A DNA stretch of 64,000 bases, from assembly GCF_002377945.1 (NCBI RefSeq), contig NZ_DFQV01000003.1, positions 1 through 64,000 on the forward strand, given 5' to 3'. A program made the position numbers and the translations under genes. The notes under the pieces are model-generated. The model saw only the letters and a program-made list of their open reading frames with translations, had not been told where the DNA came from and searched no databases. The first letter of the stretch is position 1; the number at the start of each line of letters is the position of its first letter. The stretch comes from Psychrobacter sp. UBA3480 (GTDB taxonomy: Bacteria > Pseudomonadota > Gammaproteobacteria > Pseudomonadales > Moraxellaceae). This document shows, piece after piece, positions 18,889 to 28,072 of this stretch.

Positions 18889-19170
18889 ATGACAAGTACA
18901 ACTCAGCCAGAACCAACCAATGAACAGCGCCGTATCATTTATCAAGCTCGCCGCGGATTAAAAGAATTGGATTTTTATATTGATCCTTATGTTAAAGAGC
19001 TATATCTGACAGCAGATGCTATTGAACAAGCAACATTTGCAGAAATGCTCACTCATGAAGACCCAGACTTGCTTGATTACTTTACCAATCAAAATCGTCC
19101 AGAAGAGGACGACATCTGGGCATTGGTCAATAAGATAAAAACATGGCGCCACACCAAAGACTTGGTTTAG
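18889..19170 (+). CDS. sdhE: Succinate dehydrogenase assembly factor SdhE
   Basis: Small cytosolic factor of the Sdh5/SdhE (YgfY) family that helps attach FAD to the flavoprotein subunits of succinate dehydrogenase and fumarate reductase. The defining RGxxE motif is visible in ARRGLKELD (residues 20-28), followed by the conserved acidic EDPDLLDYF segment. Length 93 aa is typical. A CptA/YgfX-like membrane gene follows after 52 nt, the same pairing as ygfY-ygfX in E. coli. Confidence 0.92.
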   Translation: MTSTTQPEPTNEQRRIIYQARRGLKELDFYIDPYVKELYLTADAIEQATFAEMLTHEDPDLLDYFTNQNRPEEDDIWALVNKIKTWRHTKDLV

Positions 19171-19222
19171 GTCTTAAGGAACGGGTCAGCACAATATCTA
19201 ACGTTTCCCATGGTACGCTTAT

Positions 19223-19681
19223 ATGACGCTAGTAACCTCGCTACGTATTGATACAGCTATCACGCCTGCCAGTTATTTACGCGCGCTGCTGTATGTAGGC
19301 TTGACTGGGGTTATGATGATATTAGCATGGTTTGCATCTTTTGCTTTGTGGCAGTATTTACTAATCTTAATAGTCTCGGCAGCAGTTGCAAGTTATCTGA
19401 TTATATCGAGACCAATACTATTACATATTAGTCAGCCATCGCTCAGTCAGCGTATTGATAAAGAATGGCAATTACTGATACGAACGGGCCGCGGCGATGA
19501 GTTATGGCAAGCAGAGTTAGTTGATATAAATCGCTATCAGTGGGCAATGAGTGTCGAATTCAATATTGTTGAGCCTTATCAAAAAACGTTTTCGACTACT
19601 ATATTTCGCGACCAAGTAAATCACGAGCAATGGCGACAGTTAAATATTTTAGCCAATACCAGTAAGGATAATGCTAGATAA
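19223..19681 (+). CDS. CptA/YgfX-like inner-membrane protein
   Basis: A 152-aa protein with two close membrane helices (about residues 21-39 and 42-62) followed by a soluble C-terminal part containing W-rich segments (KEWQLLIRTGRGDELW, YQWAMSVEF). This topology and the position right after sdhE match YgfX, a membrane protein once described as the toxin of a toxin-antitoxin pair with YgfY; the toxin claim is doubtful because YgfY is SdhE. Sequence similarity alone would be weak; I rely on context. No terminator is evident right after it. Confidence 0.65.
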   Translation: MTLVTSLRIDTAITPASYLRALLYVGLTGVMMILAWFASFALWQYLLILIVSAAVASYLIISRPILLHISQPSLSQRIDKEWQLLIRTGRGDELWQAELVDINRYQWAMSVEFNIVEPYQKTFSTTIFRDQVNHEQWRQLNILANTSKDNAR

Positions 19682-19922
19682 CTGGTTATCTACTGGTCTT
19701 AGACTTCTCCTTTTACGGTGAAAAATCTCTACACGTCATAACAAAATAGCTATCTCAAAGGACAAAGAGGTTTGTTATATTAAAATCTGTTATATTAAAA
19801 ATAGAAAATAAAACTCGTAATTCTGCTGTCCCGTTATTAAAGAACATGTATGCAGATATGGTGTTTCATAAATTTTAGCAGTATTTTTGTACTAAACAAT
19901 ACGATAAAAAGAGGAATAGATA

Positions 19923-20636
19923 ATGAGCTTATTAGGGAATTTAGTGAGCCAAGTGGCACGTAGTGCAATGAATCCAGACGACGCTCAGCGCAATCCAGTT
20001 AACCAACGTACTGAAACACGGCAGACTGGCGGACTAGGTGATATTTTAGGTAGTGTGCTGGGCGGTGGCAGTCAGGCAGGTGGTTATAGCCCTCAACAAA
20101 ATAGTCGTCAAGCAGATAATGGTTTTGGCTTAGATGACATCATTGGTGGTCTCACGGGCGGTAGTCAGCGCGGCGGTATAAGTTCAGGTGCTGGCGGACT
20201 AGGTGATATTTTAGGTAGTGTATTAGGTGGTCAGCGTACTAATAATGGGTTTGGTGGTAAAGGTATGCTCGTCGCTGCGTTGATGCCTATGGTACTCAGT
20301 TGGATCAAACGTAATGGTGGTTTGAGTGGGGCGTTGTCAAAAATCACTGGTATGGGCTATGAAGGTCAAGCACGCTCTTGGATGAGTAATAACGAAGCAA
20401 ACGATAATTTAAATCCAGACGAAATTAACCGTTTGTTTGACGAAAATGAAATTCAGCAAGTGGCCGCTCATACTGGTGCTAATGAAACTGAGGTAAGACA
20501 GGGACTCGCTGAGCTGTTGCCTGAGGTCATGAATCAGCTAACGCCTAATGGTAATCTAGATAATGAGTCTGAAGCTAATGAAGAGATAGATCAAATCATT
20601 AGCCAGCTATCTAGCCGTCTTGGTAATTTTAAGTAG
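19923..20636 (+). CDS. YidB-family (DUF937) protein
   Basis: The C-terminal two-thirds match YidB/DUF937: a helical region GLSGALSKITGMGYEGQARSW is followed by ALSPDE-like NLNPDEINRLFDE, then QVAAHTGANETEVRQGLAELLPEVMNQLTPNG. Function is unknown. The N-terminal 110 residues are Gly/Gln/Ser-rich and contain the segment GGLGDILGSVLGG twice, encoded by a 31-bp perfect direct repeat. No signal peptide is present. ATG 19923 follows AGAGGAAT. It stands alone between the cptA-like gene and a strong terminator. Confidence 0.75.
   Translation: MSLLGNLVSQVARSAMNPDDAQRNPVNQRTETRQTGGLGDILGSVLGGGSQAGGYSPQQNSRQADNGFGLDDIIGGLTGGSQRGGISSGAGGLGDILGSVLGGQRTNNGFGGKGMLVAALMPMVLSWIKRNGGLSGALSKITGMGYEGQARSWMSNNEANDNLNPDEINRLFDENEIQQVAAHTGANETEVRQGLAELLPEVMNQLTPNGNLDNESEANEEIDQIISQLSSRLGNFK
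20026..20221 (+). repeat. 31-bp direct repeat inside the YidB-family gene
   Basis: The 31 bases at 20026-20056 (beginning CTGGCGGACTAGGTGATATT) recur exactly at 20191-20221, 165 bp apart, in the same frame. Exact DNA identity at synonymous sites suggests recent duplication or gene conversion. Confidence 0.85.
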
Positions 20637-20742
20637 TTTGTTCAAGTAGTTTGGCAGCTTAGAATTTGAAACTTTCTAACTGAATACTTAAAAGCCGCCT
20701 CAATTAAAATAACTGGCAGTACTGTTTCTGGCAGTATTGATC

Positions 20743-20776
20743 AAAGGGCACGTTATATAACGTGCTCTTTTTTACG
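20743..20776 (+). terminator. Terminator after the YidB-family gene
   Basis: GCACGTTAT/ATAACGTGC is a perfect palindrome, extended outward by further pairs (AAAGG/TCTTT with one G-U) and followed by TTTTTT. It lies between this gene and the convergent recX. Confidence 0.88.
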
Positions 20777-20837
20777 TCTATCACAATAGTATGACTGTCG
20801 ATAAATACCGTTTGGTAGTGACAGTGACAGCAAGGCG

Positions 20838-21929
20838 TTAAAATCGCTCGTCTAGCGACTCTGTGGTATGATTAAGTGCGGCAAAGCAGATATCGGTATT
20901 AAACCCTCTATACTGCAAAAATCGTAGCTGTTTGGCTTTTTCTTTTTGCTCAACTGGTATGTCATTACCGTATTTTTTGGTACGAGCTATCACCGCCAGT
21001 TTTAGCCAATCTACACCATCGACTAGGTTATCTGCATCATCATCTACAAACTCACTAAATTCATCAGACTCAGTATTTGCCATATCGATTAGCTCATCGA
21101 TGTTACCTGGCATAGCAATCTTCTTACGATAGAATTCTTGTTTGATCCGACCACGTCCACGACCTTTGCGAATGTTCTCACGTATCAGCATTAGGGTAGT
21201 GCGGTAATCACTTTGATAACCTTTTTCTTCAAACTCATCAAGTAGTGCGTCAATTTTCTCTGGGTCTTGTTCTTTGTCGATCAGCTTTTGCTTTAGCTCA
21301 GCCTTACCGTACTCACGGCGTGATAAATAATAAAATGCGAGCCAACGCAATCGACTTTCTGCTTTGATCGCATCGATTTCTGCTTGTTTTTGTTCAGGGG
21401 TTCGTAAGTAGGCTTTGAGCGCGGCTGGTATGTTATCGTTTTGGCTGTCTGTTTCACTACCATTGATAGCAAAAAGCTCAGCTTCATGTTCTGAGTTTTT
21501 GGATAGCGGCTCAGTGCTACGACCATTATCTGTTGCTAAGCTGTTGTCAACTTCGTCATTCTGAATGTCGAGTTTAACTTCTGCCAGCATCTCTTTGATG
21601 GTTTGCGCTTCGGGGGGTTGATATGTAGTGGTGTCACTAGGCTCAGCGGTAAAATTAGCCGCTGGATGAAAACGCTTTTTACGTTTTTTAGATTTAGAAG
21701 TTTTCTTTGACTTAGGAGAGGAGTCTTCAAAAAACGTTGTATTAATAGTAGCGTCATTCGTGACTGAATCATCTTTACTTGAACGAATAGTCCGTTTACT
21801 AAACTTCTCTGATTTTTTAGACTCTTTCGTATGAGAATTTTTAGGCAGTTTTTTTGATTTTCTATCAACAGAACTAGCTGAGTCGGGTGCCGACTCAGCT
21901 AGAATTTCAGCTAAGGTTTTAATTTTCAT
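20838..21929 (-). CDS. recX: RecX-family regulator of RecA, with long N-terminal extension
   Basis: RecX proteins bind RecA filaments and usually inhibit RecA. The RecX repeats are recognisable from about residue 190: RLRWLAFYYLSRREYGKAEL, LLDEFEEKGYQSDYR and GRGRGRIKQEFYRKK. Family members are typically 150-200 aa, but this one has 363. The first 185 residues are a low-complexity Lys/Ser/Asp-rich tail without a known domain; a stretch near residues 73-87 is strongly basic. A 40-residue acidic insert (DEFSEFVDDDADN) also interrupts the C-terminal part. It starts 40 nt after recA on the same strand, so the two form an operon. Confidence 0.85.
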   Translation of the reverse strand: MKIKTLAEILAESAPDSASSVDRKSKKLPKNSHTKESKKSEKFSKRTIRSSKDDSVTNDATINTTFFEDSSPKSKKTSKSKKRKKRFHPAANFTAEPSDTTTYQPPEAQTIKEMLAEVKLDIQNDEVDNSLATDNGRSTEPLSKNSEHEAELFAINGSETDSQNDNIPAALKAYLRTPEQKQAEIDAIKAESRLRWLAFYYLSRREYGKAELKQKLIDKEQDPEKIDALLDEFEEKGYQSDYRTTLMLIRENIRKGRGRGRIKQEFYRKKIAMPGNIDELIDMANTESDEFSEFVDDDADNLVDGVDWLKLAVIARTKKYGNDIPVEQKEKAKQLRFLQYRGFNTDICFAALNHTTESLDERF

Positions 21930-21969
21930 AATGAATCATAGTTACTGACAACGGTTAATCGTTAAACCA

Positions 21970-23022
21970 TTATTGTACAGGTTCAGAAGCCTGTTCTGCT
22001 TCTTCAGTTTCGTCGGCTTTGCTATTTTTCTTTGTACCAAGCTTTTCATCACGAATCTTGTCTTCGATTTCTTGAGCAATGGCAGGATTCTCTTTTAAGA
22101 AAAGCACAGAGTTAGCCTTACCTTGACCAATTTTTTCGTCGCCATAGCTGTACCAAGACCCTGCTTTGCCAACGGCTCCAATCTCCACACCTAAATCAAT
22201 AACTTCGGCTAAGTGGTTAGTACCTTCACCGTAAGTAATTTCAAACTCAGCTTGGCGGAAAGGTGGTGCCATTTTATTTTTGATGACTTTGACACGGGTC
22301 TGGTTACCGATGATTTCATCACCGTTTTTGACCGCACCAATGCGGCGAATATCCATACGTACAGAGGCGTAGAACTTCAGTGCGTTACCACCAGTTGTGG
22401 TCTCAGGACTACCGAACATAACACCGATTTTCATACGAATCTGGTTAATAAACACCACCATACAGTTAGAGCGTTTGGCGTTACCAGTGATTTTACGTAG
22501 GGCTTGGCTCATCAGGCGCGCTTGCAGACCCATGTGCGAGTCACCCATTTCACCTTCAATCTCGGCACGTGGCGTCAAGGCGGCTACTGAGTCAATCACG
22601 ATCATGTCTATTGCACCTGAGCGTACCAACATATCGGTAATTTCAAGTGCTTGCTCGCCATTGTCAGGCTGCGAGAGCAATAAGTCGTCAGTATTTACCC
22701 CAAGCTTGCGTGCATAAACAGGGTCAAGCGCGTGCTCAGCATCGATAAAGGCACAAGTACCACCTTGCTTTTGACACTCTGCAATAGCTTGTAGGGTCAT
22801 CGTCGTCTTACCTGAGCTTTCTGGGCCGTAAATTTCAACGATACGGCCTTTTGGTAGACCACCAATGCCAAGCGCAATGTCTAATCCTAGAGAGCCTGTA
22901 GAGACCACATCGACATCCATAATGGCCGAGTCATCGCCTAGATGCATGATGGTGTTTTTACCAAATTGCTTTTCGATTTGACCTAATGCCGCTTTGAGGG
23001 CCTTGGCTTTATTGTCGTCCAT
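21970..23022 (-). CDS. recA: Recombinase RecA
   Basis: Forms ATP-dependent filaments on single-stranded DNA for homologous recombination and repair. Walker A GPESSGKT is at residues 66-73, the L2-loop segment [19 protein letters not shown] is intact, and the C-terminal tail is acidic. Length 350 aa is typical. The start has AAGGAAT at a good distance. A candidate promoter lies at 23056-23083 and a 1-kb non-coding block precedes the gene. I see no E. coli-type LexA box (CTGT-N8-ACAG) near the promoter. Confidence 0.98.
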   Translation of the reverse strand: MDDNKAKALKAALGQIEKQFGKNTIMHLGDDSAIMDVDVVSTGSLGLDIALGIGGLPKGRIVEIYGPESSGKTTMTLQAIAECQKQGGTCAFIDAEHALDPVYARKLGVNTDDLLLSQPDNGEQALEITDMLVRSGAIDMIVIDSVAALTPRAEIEGEMGDSHMGLQARLMSQALRKITGNAKRSNCMVVFINQIRMKIGVMFGSPETTTGGNALKFYASVRMDIRRIGAVKNGDEIIGNQTRVKVIKNKMAPPFRQAEFEITYGEGTNHLAEVIDLGVEIGAVGKAGSWYSYGDEKIGQGKANSVLFLKENPAIAQEIEDKIRDEKLGTKKNSKADETEEAEQASEPVQ

Positions 23023-23055
23023 ATTGGATTCCTTGTTTTCGGTAGTTAAGTTGAT

Positions 23056-23083
23056 GCTATAAATAAAATATTGGTACTGTTAA
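23056..23083 (-). promoter_or_regulatory. Candidate recA promoter
   Basis: Read on the - strand: TTAACA (complement of 23078-23083), 16-nt spacer, TATAGC (complement of 23056-23061), 34 nt before the recA start. Reasonable sigma-70 fit; not tested. Confidence 0.5.
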
Positions 23084-23489
23084 AACCTTTGGCAAACGCA
23101 TACTGACTGTTATGAAGTCGGCAATTATTGTTTGGCTGTTTTATCGAAAAATAGGTTGTCACGTGACTGGTATAGGTAGTAGTATCGAATGTATCGTTCT
23201 ACTATACAGTAAAATTAAATAGCTAGAGAAGTAAAAATAAGTCCGTAATACACTGTCGTTATCGTTGTTTTTAGTCAGACTTGGCGTGCTCATTACTTGA
23301 CTTAACTTCTTAACACTGTTGATTTGATAAGGTAATTATAACAAAAGAAAAGCACTATAATGCTCATTGAGGGATGCTAGACGACACTATCTGTCGCATG
23401 TTATAAGGCTGAAAATCTACAGAAATGATGCGATAGGTCGCTGTTGTTTTGAACCTGATAATGACTATGCTTGTCAACAGATTTAGGAG

Positions 23490-23717
23490 TTGTCCACAAT
23501 AAATAAAAGGCTTATTTTTGCTAATTGTGAAACATTATGAATAATTAAATTATTTTAGAAATTATTTAAAATAATTTTTTATGTGTGTAAATTTAATGTA
23601 AATTATTGATTTTAAATGCTTTATAAATTGTACAAAAAATGAACGATTTTACCTTATCCTTTAAGTTGCTTAGCTATAAAGTTGTCAAGTGGTGACTTAT
23701 GCACAGGGTTATCCACA
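23490..23717. promoter_or_regulatory. DnaA-box cluster around an AT-rich segment
   Basis: Three matches to the DnaA box lie in the 1056-bp recA-trmB gap (23023-24078): TTGTCCACA (23490-23498), TTATGCACA (23697-23705) and a perfect TTATCCACA (23709-23717). The last two are in tandem, same orientation, 12 bp apart. Between the first and the pair is a very AT-rich block with an 11-bp inverted repeat (AAATTATTTTA 23547-23557; TAAAATAATTT 23567-23577). Near-matches TTATGCATA occur at 23961. Apart from this and the recA promoter, I see no ORF or RNA in the gap. Confidence 0.5.
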
Positions 23718-24016
23718 GCTTATGGGGAGAACTCTGTAAAGCCTTATAATACATAAGTTTACGTAGATTATTAGTATTAGGAACGGATTCTATATTTCGT
23801 TTCTAATCACTTTAGAGAAGCAATTTTGTCTACAAACAACGCTATGAGCGCTATGTTTCACAAATTATAAATTTATCTTTTTTTATGCATAATCATACTA
23901 TAGGCATTAAAAGTCAGGAGTATGACTCAAGATATACACCTAAGATGTCAGCAGACATAGTTATGCATAGGATGTCTAGTATTTTTAGAGATATTTTCTA
24001 TGACATATGGAAGGCC

Positions 24017-24047
24017 AAAAAAAGCGGCTACATCAGATAGCCGCTTT
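24017..24047 (-). terminator. Terminator after trmB
   Basis: AAAGCGGCTA (24021-24030) and TAGCCGCTTT (24038-24047), followed on the - strand by a T run. It ends trmB transcription before the recA upstream block. Confidence 0.88.
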
Positions 24048-24078
24048 GTCAAAATTATCAAAAGTAAAGCTGTATTAA

Positions 24079-24918
24079 TCAGTCTTTGATATAGATCAAA
24101 TCCCAAACACCATGCCCACGGTCGAGGCCACGACGTTCAAACTTAGTCATTGGACGAAAGTCAGGACGCTCAGTGAAATTACCTGTACCTGCTTTGTTGG
24201 TCAATCCAGCGAAACCATCCAATACTTCAACCATCCAAAATGCATAGTGCTCCCAGTCAGTTGCTGTATGGAACCAGCCGCCTTGTTTTAAGCTGCGCGT
24301 AACAATGGTCATACGTTCAGGACTGACGAAACGACGCTTATAGTGGCGCTTCTTTTGCCATGGGTCAGGAAAGTATAGCTGAATACGGTCGATATGGTTT
24401 TCTGGTAGCTGCTTGAGCAATTGAATGGCATCACCGTTAATGATTTTTACGTTGCTCAAATCTTGGGTGCCAGCCATATACGCACATTTACCAATACCAG
24501 GCTCATGCACTTCTACACCGACAAAATTACGAGTAGGGTCAGCGGCTGCCATCTCAATAAATGAATCACCCAAGCCAAAACCAATCTCTACTGTAAGCGG
24601 CGCATCTGGGCCGTTAGGGCTATCAGCGAATAACGCACGTAGGTTGTCAATACCGGTAAGATCGCCATCACCAAAACTGTTATTGACCAAATACTCAGAA
24701 AATTCTGGAGCAGTTAGTGCAAGCTCGGCGTTTTTGTTCATGTGCGTACGGCGCTTCATAAACGTATTGACGATGCGGATATGCTTGTCAGAGGTCGGTT
24801 CTATCTCTTGGCTAGTGCTGTTATCGATATCGATAGGCTCGCTTGTGCTATTAAGGGTTTGCTCATCAGTAGTATCGGTACTATTGACGTTGTCATTGAT
24901 ATCAGAATGTTGACTCAT
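24079..24918 (-). CDS. trmB: tRNA (guanine-N7-)-methyltransferase
   Basis: Methylates G46 of tRNA using SAM. Motif [12 protein letters not shown], the [11 protein letters not shown] segment and the signature [17 protein letters not shown] are clear, with [10 protein letters not shown] near the C-terminus. The enzyme core starts at about residue 55; the first 45 residues form a Ser/Thr/Asp-rich tail of unknown role, which brings the length to 279 aa against about 240 for E. coli. It is divergent from the DUF2628 gene and has its own terminator. Confidence 0.95.
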   Translation of the reverse strand: MSQHSDINDNVNSTDTTDEQTLNSTSEPIDIDNSTSQEIEPTSDKHIRIVNTFMKRRTHMNKNAELALTAPEFSEYLVNNSFGDGDLTGIDNLRALFADSPNGPDAPLTVEIGFGLGDSFIEMAAADPTRNFVGVEVHEPGIGKCAYMAGTQDLSNVKIINGDAIQLLKQLPENHIDRIQLYFPDPWQKKRHYKRRFVSPERMTIVTRSLKQGGWFHTATDWEHYAFWMVEVLDGFAGLTNKAGTGNFTERPDFRPMTKFERRGLDRGHGVWDLIYIKD

Positions 24919-25119
24919 AGGATTCGTAAGGCTTAATTAGGTGGGTGATGTTTGCTTATTATAAGTTAAATCCATACAACTGTGAACGGACAATCCTATT
25001 TTCGCGTATTTGCTGGTCAGTGCTGTGGTTTCTCTATGTTACACACGGGTTTTAGCGTTATCATATAATGGTATTTTTCAAATGCTTTTTCTAAGAGTCA
25101 GCAAGTAGAGCGTGTTGCC

Positions 25120-26049
25120 ATGTTATTTATCGAGACATATTCACCGCCACCATTTTATCAAGAAGCGCTAACACCTACTAAACGTAAGCAGTTAGACAAG
25201 TGGTTCATCGGTAATCGTAGCCAGCGTTATTACCTCAAACGTTTTGAACAATTCGATCAGCAAGGTTATCTGTCGCCAAAGTGGCATTGGGCTGCGTTTT
25301 TTATCACTTTTCCTTGGCTGCTATACCGTAAGCGTTATATGGATGCGATTGTGTATAGTGTCGCAGGGTGGTCTTTTATTCAGCTAAATGTGGCACTGGT
25401 GCTAGTCGCCTTTGAGTTTGTAGCGATGTCTTACGTACCTGATGCTTATCAGATGGCAACACGTATCGGCATTGCTGCCGTTATTTGGCTATTTTGGTCG
25501 TTTATGGTGGCACGCTGGACTGATGCGTATTACTATCGAATGGCAAGGCGTGAGATCGCTGATGCGATAAATGATCATTCGCGAGATGAGGCAGCACAGA
25601 AGGCGCATCTGCAAAGAGAGGGTAGCGTTAGCTTGTTTGGACTGGCATTAGGGTTTGGTTTTTTTGCGTTTTCGCTATTAGTGATTAAGGTGCAGTTCTT
25701 ACCGATTATTGCCAAGCCAAAAGCAAACGAAGTATTGTTTGATGCTTATGATATTGCAAAGAATGCCCAAAATCGAGTGGCGTTGATTTATCAACAGACA
25801 GGGCAGTGCCCAGTAAATTTGCCCCTGAGTACTGAGCAGCAGCAACTACGCATGCATGTCGATAGTCAGGCCGCTGGCGTAACAGAAACCGACTGTGCGG
25901 TAGTGGCAACGATTCAGAACGTGACGTTTCCAATACGCTACTTAAACGAGCAGACGCTGGTCTTTTATCATATACCAGACAGTGATAACTGGGATTGCAC
26001 CAGCTCACTGAATAAAAAACAAGCCCCTAAAAACTGCATAGCTGATTAG
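25120..26049 (+). CDS. DUF2628 membrane protein with pilin-like C-terminal domain
   Basis: Function unknown. Residues 28-80 match the DUF2628 pattern (Y--RF----G-LSPKWHWAAFFITFPWLLYRKRY). Membrane helices are predicted by eye near residues 57-68, 76-105, 112-131 and 171-190. After the last helix, residues 200-309 look like the periplasmic head of a type IV pilin: a helical start, four Cys (230, 259, 293, 306) and the pilin-style end DNWDCTSSLNKKQAPKNC. The join to a pilin-like domain is my reading of the motif pattern and needs structural support. It is a single gene whose 3' end overlaps the terminator of the convergent antiporter gene. Confidence 0.65.
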   Translation: MLFIETYSPPPFYQEALTPTKRKQLDKWFIGNRSQRYYLKRFEQFDQQGYLSPKWHWAAFFITFPWLLYRKRYMDAIVYSVAGWSFIQLNVALVLVAFEFVAMSYVPDAYQMATRIGIAAVIWLFWSFMVARWTDAYYYRMARREIADAINDHSRDEAAQKAHLQREGSVSLFGLALGFGFFAFSLLVIKVQFLPIIAKPKANEVLFDAYDIAKNAQNRVALIYQQTGQCPVNLPLSTEQQQLRMHVDSQAAGVTETDCAVVATIQNVTFPIRYLNEQTLVFYHIPDSDNWDCTSSLNKKQAPKNCIAD

Positions 26050-26054
26050 GGGCT
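26013..26054 (-). terminator. Terminator after the Kef-type antiporter, inside the DUF2628 gene end
   Basis: AGCCCCTAA (26022-26030) and TTAGGGGCT (26046-26054), with a T-rich tail (GTTTTTTATT) on the - strand. The stem spans the last codons of the convergent + strand gene and can also act on it, more weakly. Confidence 0.75.
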
Positions 26055-26094
26055 GTATTTCACGAGTGCTTGTAGATGTTGCTAGTACTGAGAG

Positions 26095-27981
26095 CTAATG
26101 CTTAGAGTCCGTTGCAGTATCATCTTTTTCCTCAACTGGTGTTGCTTGGCTCTTTAACGCCTCATAAAAATCGGTTAAATCCATTTTTCGTGCTTTACCA
26201 ATATCTTCATCAAACAAGCTTTCAAGCTCAGCCATTGCTGATTGTGCGGACTCAATCATGCTGGCTTCATCATCGTAAATTGCTTGTTGGCGTTCGATCA
26301 AATCATCATCATAATCACGGAATGTTTTTACTGTTTCTCGCGCTTTTTCTGGTGAGATGCCTAATAACTGTAGTGATTCGCGTGACATGTCCAAAGACGA
26401 CAAGTAAGTCTCACGCCAAATATGACGCACGCCAACTTCACGCAAGCGATAATAGTGCTGACGATCACGTGCTCTTGCCAATACAATCAGTTCAGGATAA
26501 TTCTTACGAAGATACTGAGCGGTAGTGATAGAGCGTTCTAAGTCATCGATGGCAAGAATAAATACCCGCGCTTTCTGAATGCCTGCCGCTCGTAAAATCT
26601 CAGGATTTTTCGGATCGCCATAATAGACTTGGTTACCAAATTTTCTTACAAAATCTACTCGGTTTGCAGAGCGTTCGATGGCGGTAAATTCGATATTATG
26701 CATGCGCAGTACACGGCCAATAATCTGACCGACGCGGCCGAAGCCTGCAATAATGACCTGATGTTCATGATCGGGAATGGTATCGTATTCGCGACTCGGT
26801 TTGCTCTTGGCAAATAACGGTTCGCCCACTTTTTCTAATAACAAGAATGCCAGAGGTGTCAGCGCCATCGAGATAGTAACGACAAGATTGAGAGTATTGG
26901 CAAGCTCGGGACGTAAGACGTTTTGGGCAGTAGCAACACTAAACAGGACAAAGGCAAACTCACCACCTTGGGCTAGGGTTACGCCCAATCTGATACTGGT
27001 CGGCCAGCGGTTGCCTGATACTTTGGCAATACCTGCAATCACTGCAAACTTGATAAACATCAAGGCGAGGGCGCAGCCAATAATAAAGATGGGCTCTGCC
27101 AAAATGAGCTTGACGTCGGTAAGCATACCGACCGACATAAAGAACAGACCTAATAGCAACCCTTTAAAAGGTTCGATACTGGCTTCTAATTCGTGACGAT
27201 ATTCGGAATCTGCTAACAATACACCTGTCAAAAATGCACCTAACGCCATTGATAGACCGATTTGACCCATCAAGATAGATACGCCCATCACGATAAATAG
27301 CGCGACCGCTGTCAGTAGTTCTGATGCACCACTGGAAGCCACAAATTTAAAGAATGGTCGAACCACATAACGGCTGGCAAAAATCAGACCGGCAAAGACA
27401 GCAAATACTTTACCAAAATAAATCAAATCGTAGCTTTGCTCACGCACCCCTGATAAGAACGGAATGACTGCTAACAAGGGAATGACCGCAATATCTTGGA
27501 ATAATAAGATAGTGAAGGCTTCTCGACCATGCGTGCTTGAAAGCTGCTGTTTTTCAGTCAGTATCTGTAGTACAAATGCAGTAGAAGACAGGGCTAAACC
27601 AAAACCAACAATAAAGGCAGTATCTAGTTGTAAGGAGAAAAACTGGTGTAGGAGCCACATCAGTAGCGTACCAGTCAAACCGACCTGCAAACCGCCCAAT
27701 ACAAATATAGAGCGGCGCAATGCCCAGAGCCGCGAAGGCTGGAGCTCAAGCCCGATAATAAACAGCAGCATGACCACGCCAAACTCTGAGAAGTGCAATA
27801 AACTTTCAGCGTCGCCTGCCACATCCAAGCCACTTGGGCCCAATATGAGTCCGGTGATGAGGTAGCCTAAAACTGTTGCAATGCCGAAGCGTTTACCGAG
27901 AGGGACAAAGAGCAATGCTGCTCCCAAAAAGATAGTGGCTTGCAACATGAGATTTGGTGAGCCGGCGGCGGCAGCAAACAT
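26095..27981 (-). CDS. Kef-type monovalent cation:proton antiporter (CPA2)
   Basis: Inner-membrane K+/Na+:H+ antiporter of the CPA2 family. About 12 hydrophobic helices fill residues 10-385, with GYLITGLILGPSGL, LLFIIGLELQPSRLW, the FGLALSSTAFVLQIL discontinuous helix and LFQDIAVIPLLA. A cytoplasmic RCK/TrkA-N NAD-binding domain follows from about residue 410 (VIIAGFGRVGQIIGRVL). A C-terminal acidic helix region covers the last 80 residues. This is the layout of KefB/KefC, but gating by glutathione cannot be read from the sequence. The start codon is preceded by AAGGAG. At 628 aa it is close to KefC. Confidence 0.9.
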   Translation of the reverse strand: MFAAAAGSPNLMLQATIFLGAALLFVPLGKRFGIATVLGYLITGLILGPSGLDVAGDAESLLHFSEFGVVMLLFIIGLELQPSRLWALRRSIFVLGGLQVGLTGTLLMWLLHQFFSLQLDTAFIVGFGLALSSTAFVLQILTEKQQLSSTHGREAFTILLFQDIAVIPLLAVIPFLSGVREQSYDLIYFGKVFAVFAGLIFASRYVVRPFFKFVASSGASELLTAVALFIVMGVSILMGQIGLSMALGAFLTGVLLADSEYRHELEASIEPFKGLLLGLFFMSVGMLTDVKLILAEPIFIIGCALALMFIKFAVIAGIAKVSGNRWPTSIRLGVTLAQGGEFAFVLFSVATAQNVLRPELANTLNLVVTISMALTPLAFLLLEKVGEPLFAKSKPSREYDTIPDHEHQVIIAGFGRVGQIIGRVLRMHNIEFTAIERSANRVDFVRKFGNQVYYGDPKNPEILRAAGIQKARVFILAIDDLERSITTAQYLRKNYPELIVLARARDRQHYYRLREVGVRHIWRETYLSSLDMSRESLQLLGISPEKARETVKTFRDYDDDLIERQQAIYDDEASMIESAQSAMAELESLFDEDIGKARKMDLTDFYEALKSQATPVEEKDDTATDSKH

Positions 27982-28072
27982 CTGGGCTCCTTAAAAATTT
28001 GAATAAAATATACAATATAAAATCAACGTGGCTAAAATCAGTATGGCTAAAACTACATCGCGCTAGTATCTA

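Noticed and set aside
19223..19681. Naming the sdhE/cptA-like pair a toxin-antitoxin system
   Set aside because: The first gene has the RGxxE motif of SdhE, a flavin assembly factor; nothing in the sequence supports a toxin function.
23023..23200. Possible LexA box upstream of recA
   Set aside because: No CTGT-N8-ACAG palindrome was found on either strand near the promoter; isolated CTGT words do not pair.
23490..23717. Calling the DnaA-box block the chromosomal origin oriC
   Set aside because: The typical neighbours dnaA, dnaN, gyrB or rpmH are absent and GC skew was not computed; I keep it only as a DnaA-binding candidate.
24425..24913. 162-codon open frame antisense to trmB
   Set aside because: Overlaps the conserved trmB gene entirely and resembles no protein; low-complexity Ser/Leu content typical of antisense frames.
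26777..27865. Two open frames antisense to the Kef-type antiporter gene
   Set aside because: Both lie within the transporter coding region and have biased, non-protein-like composition.
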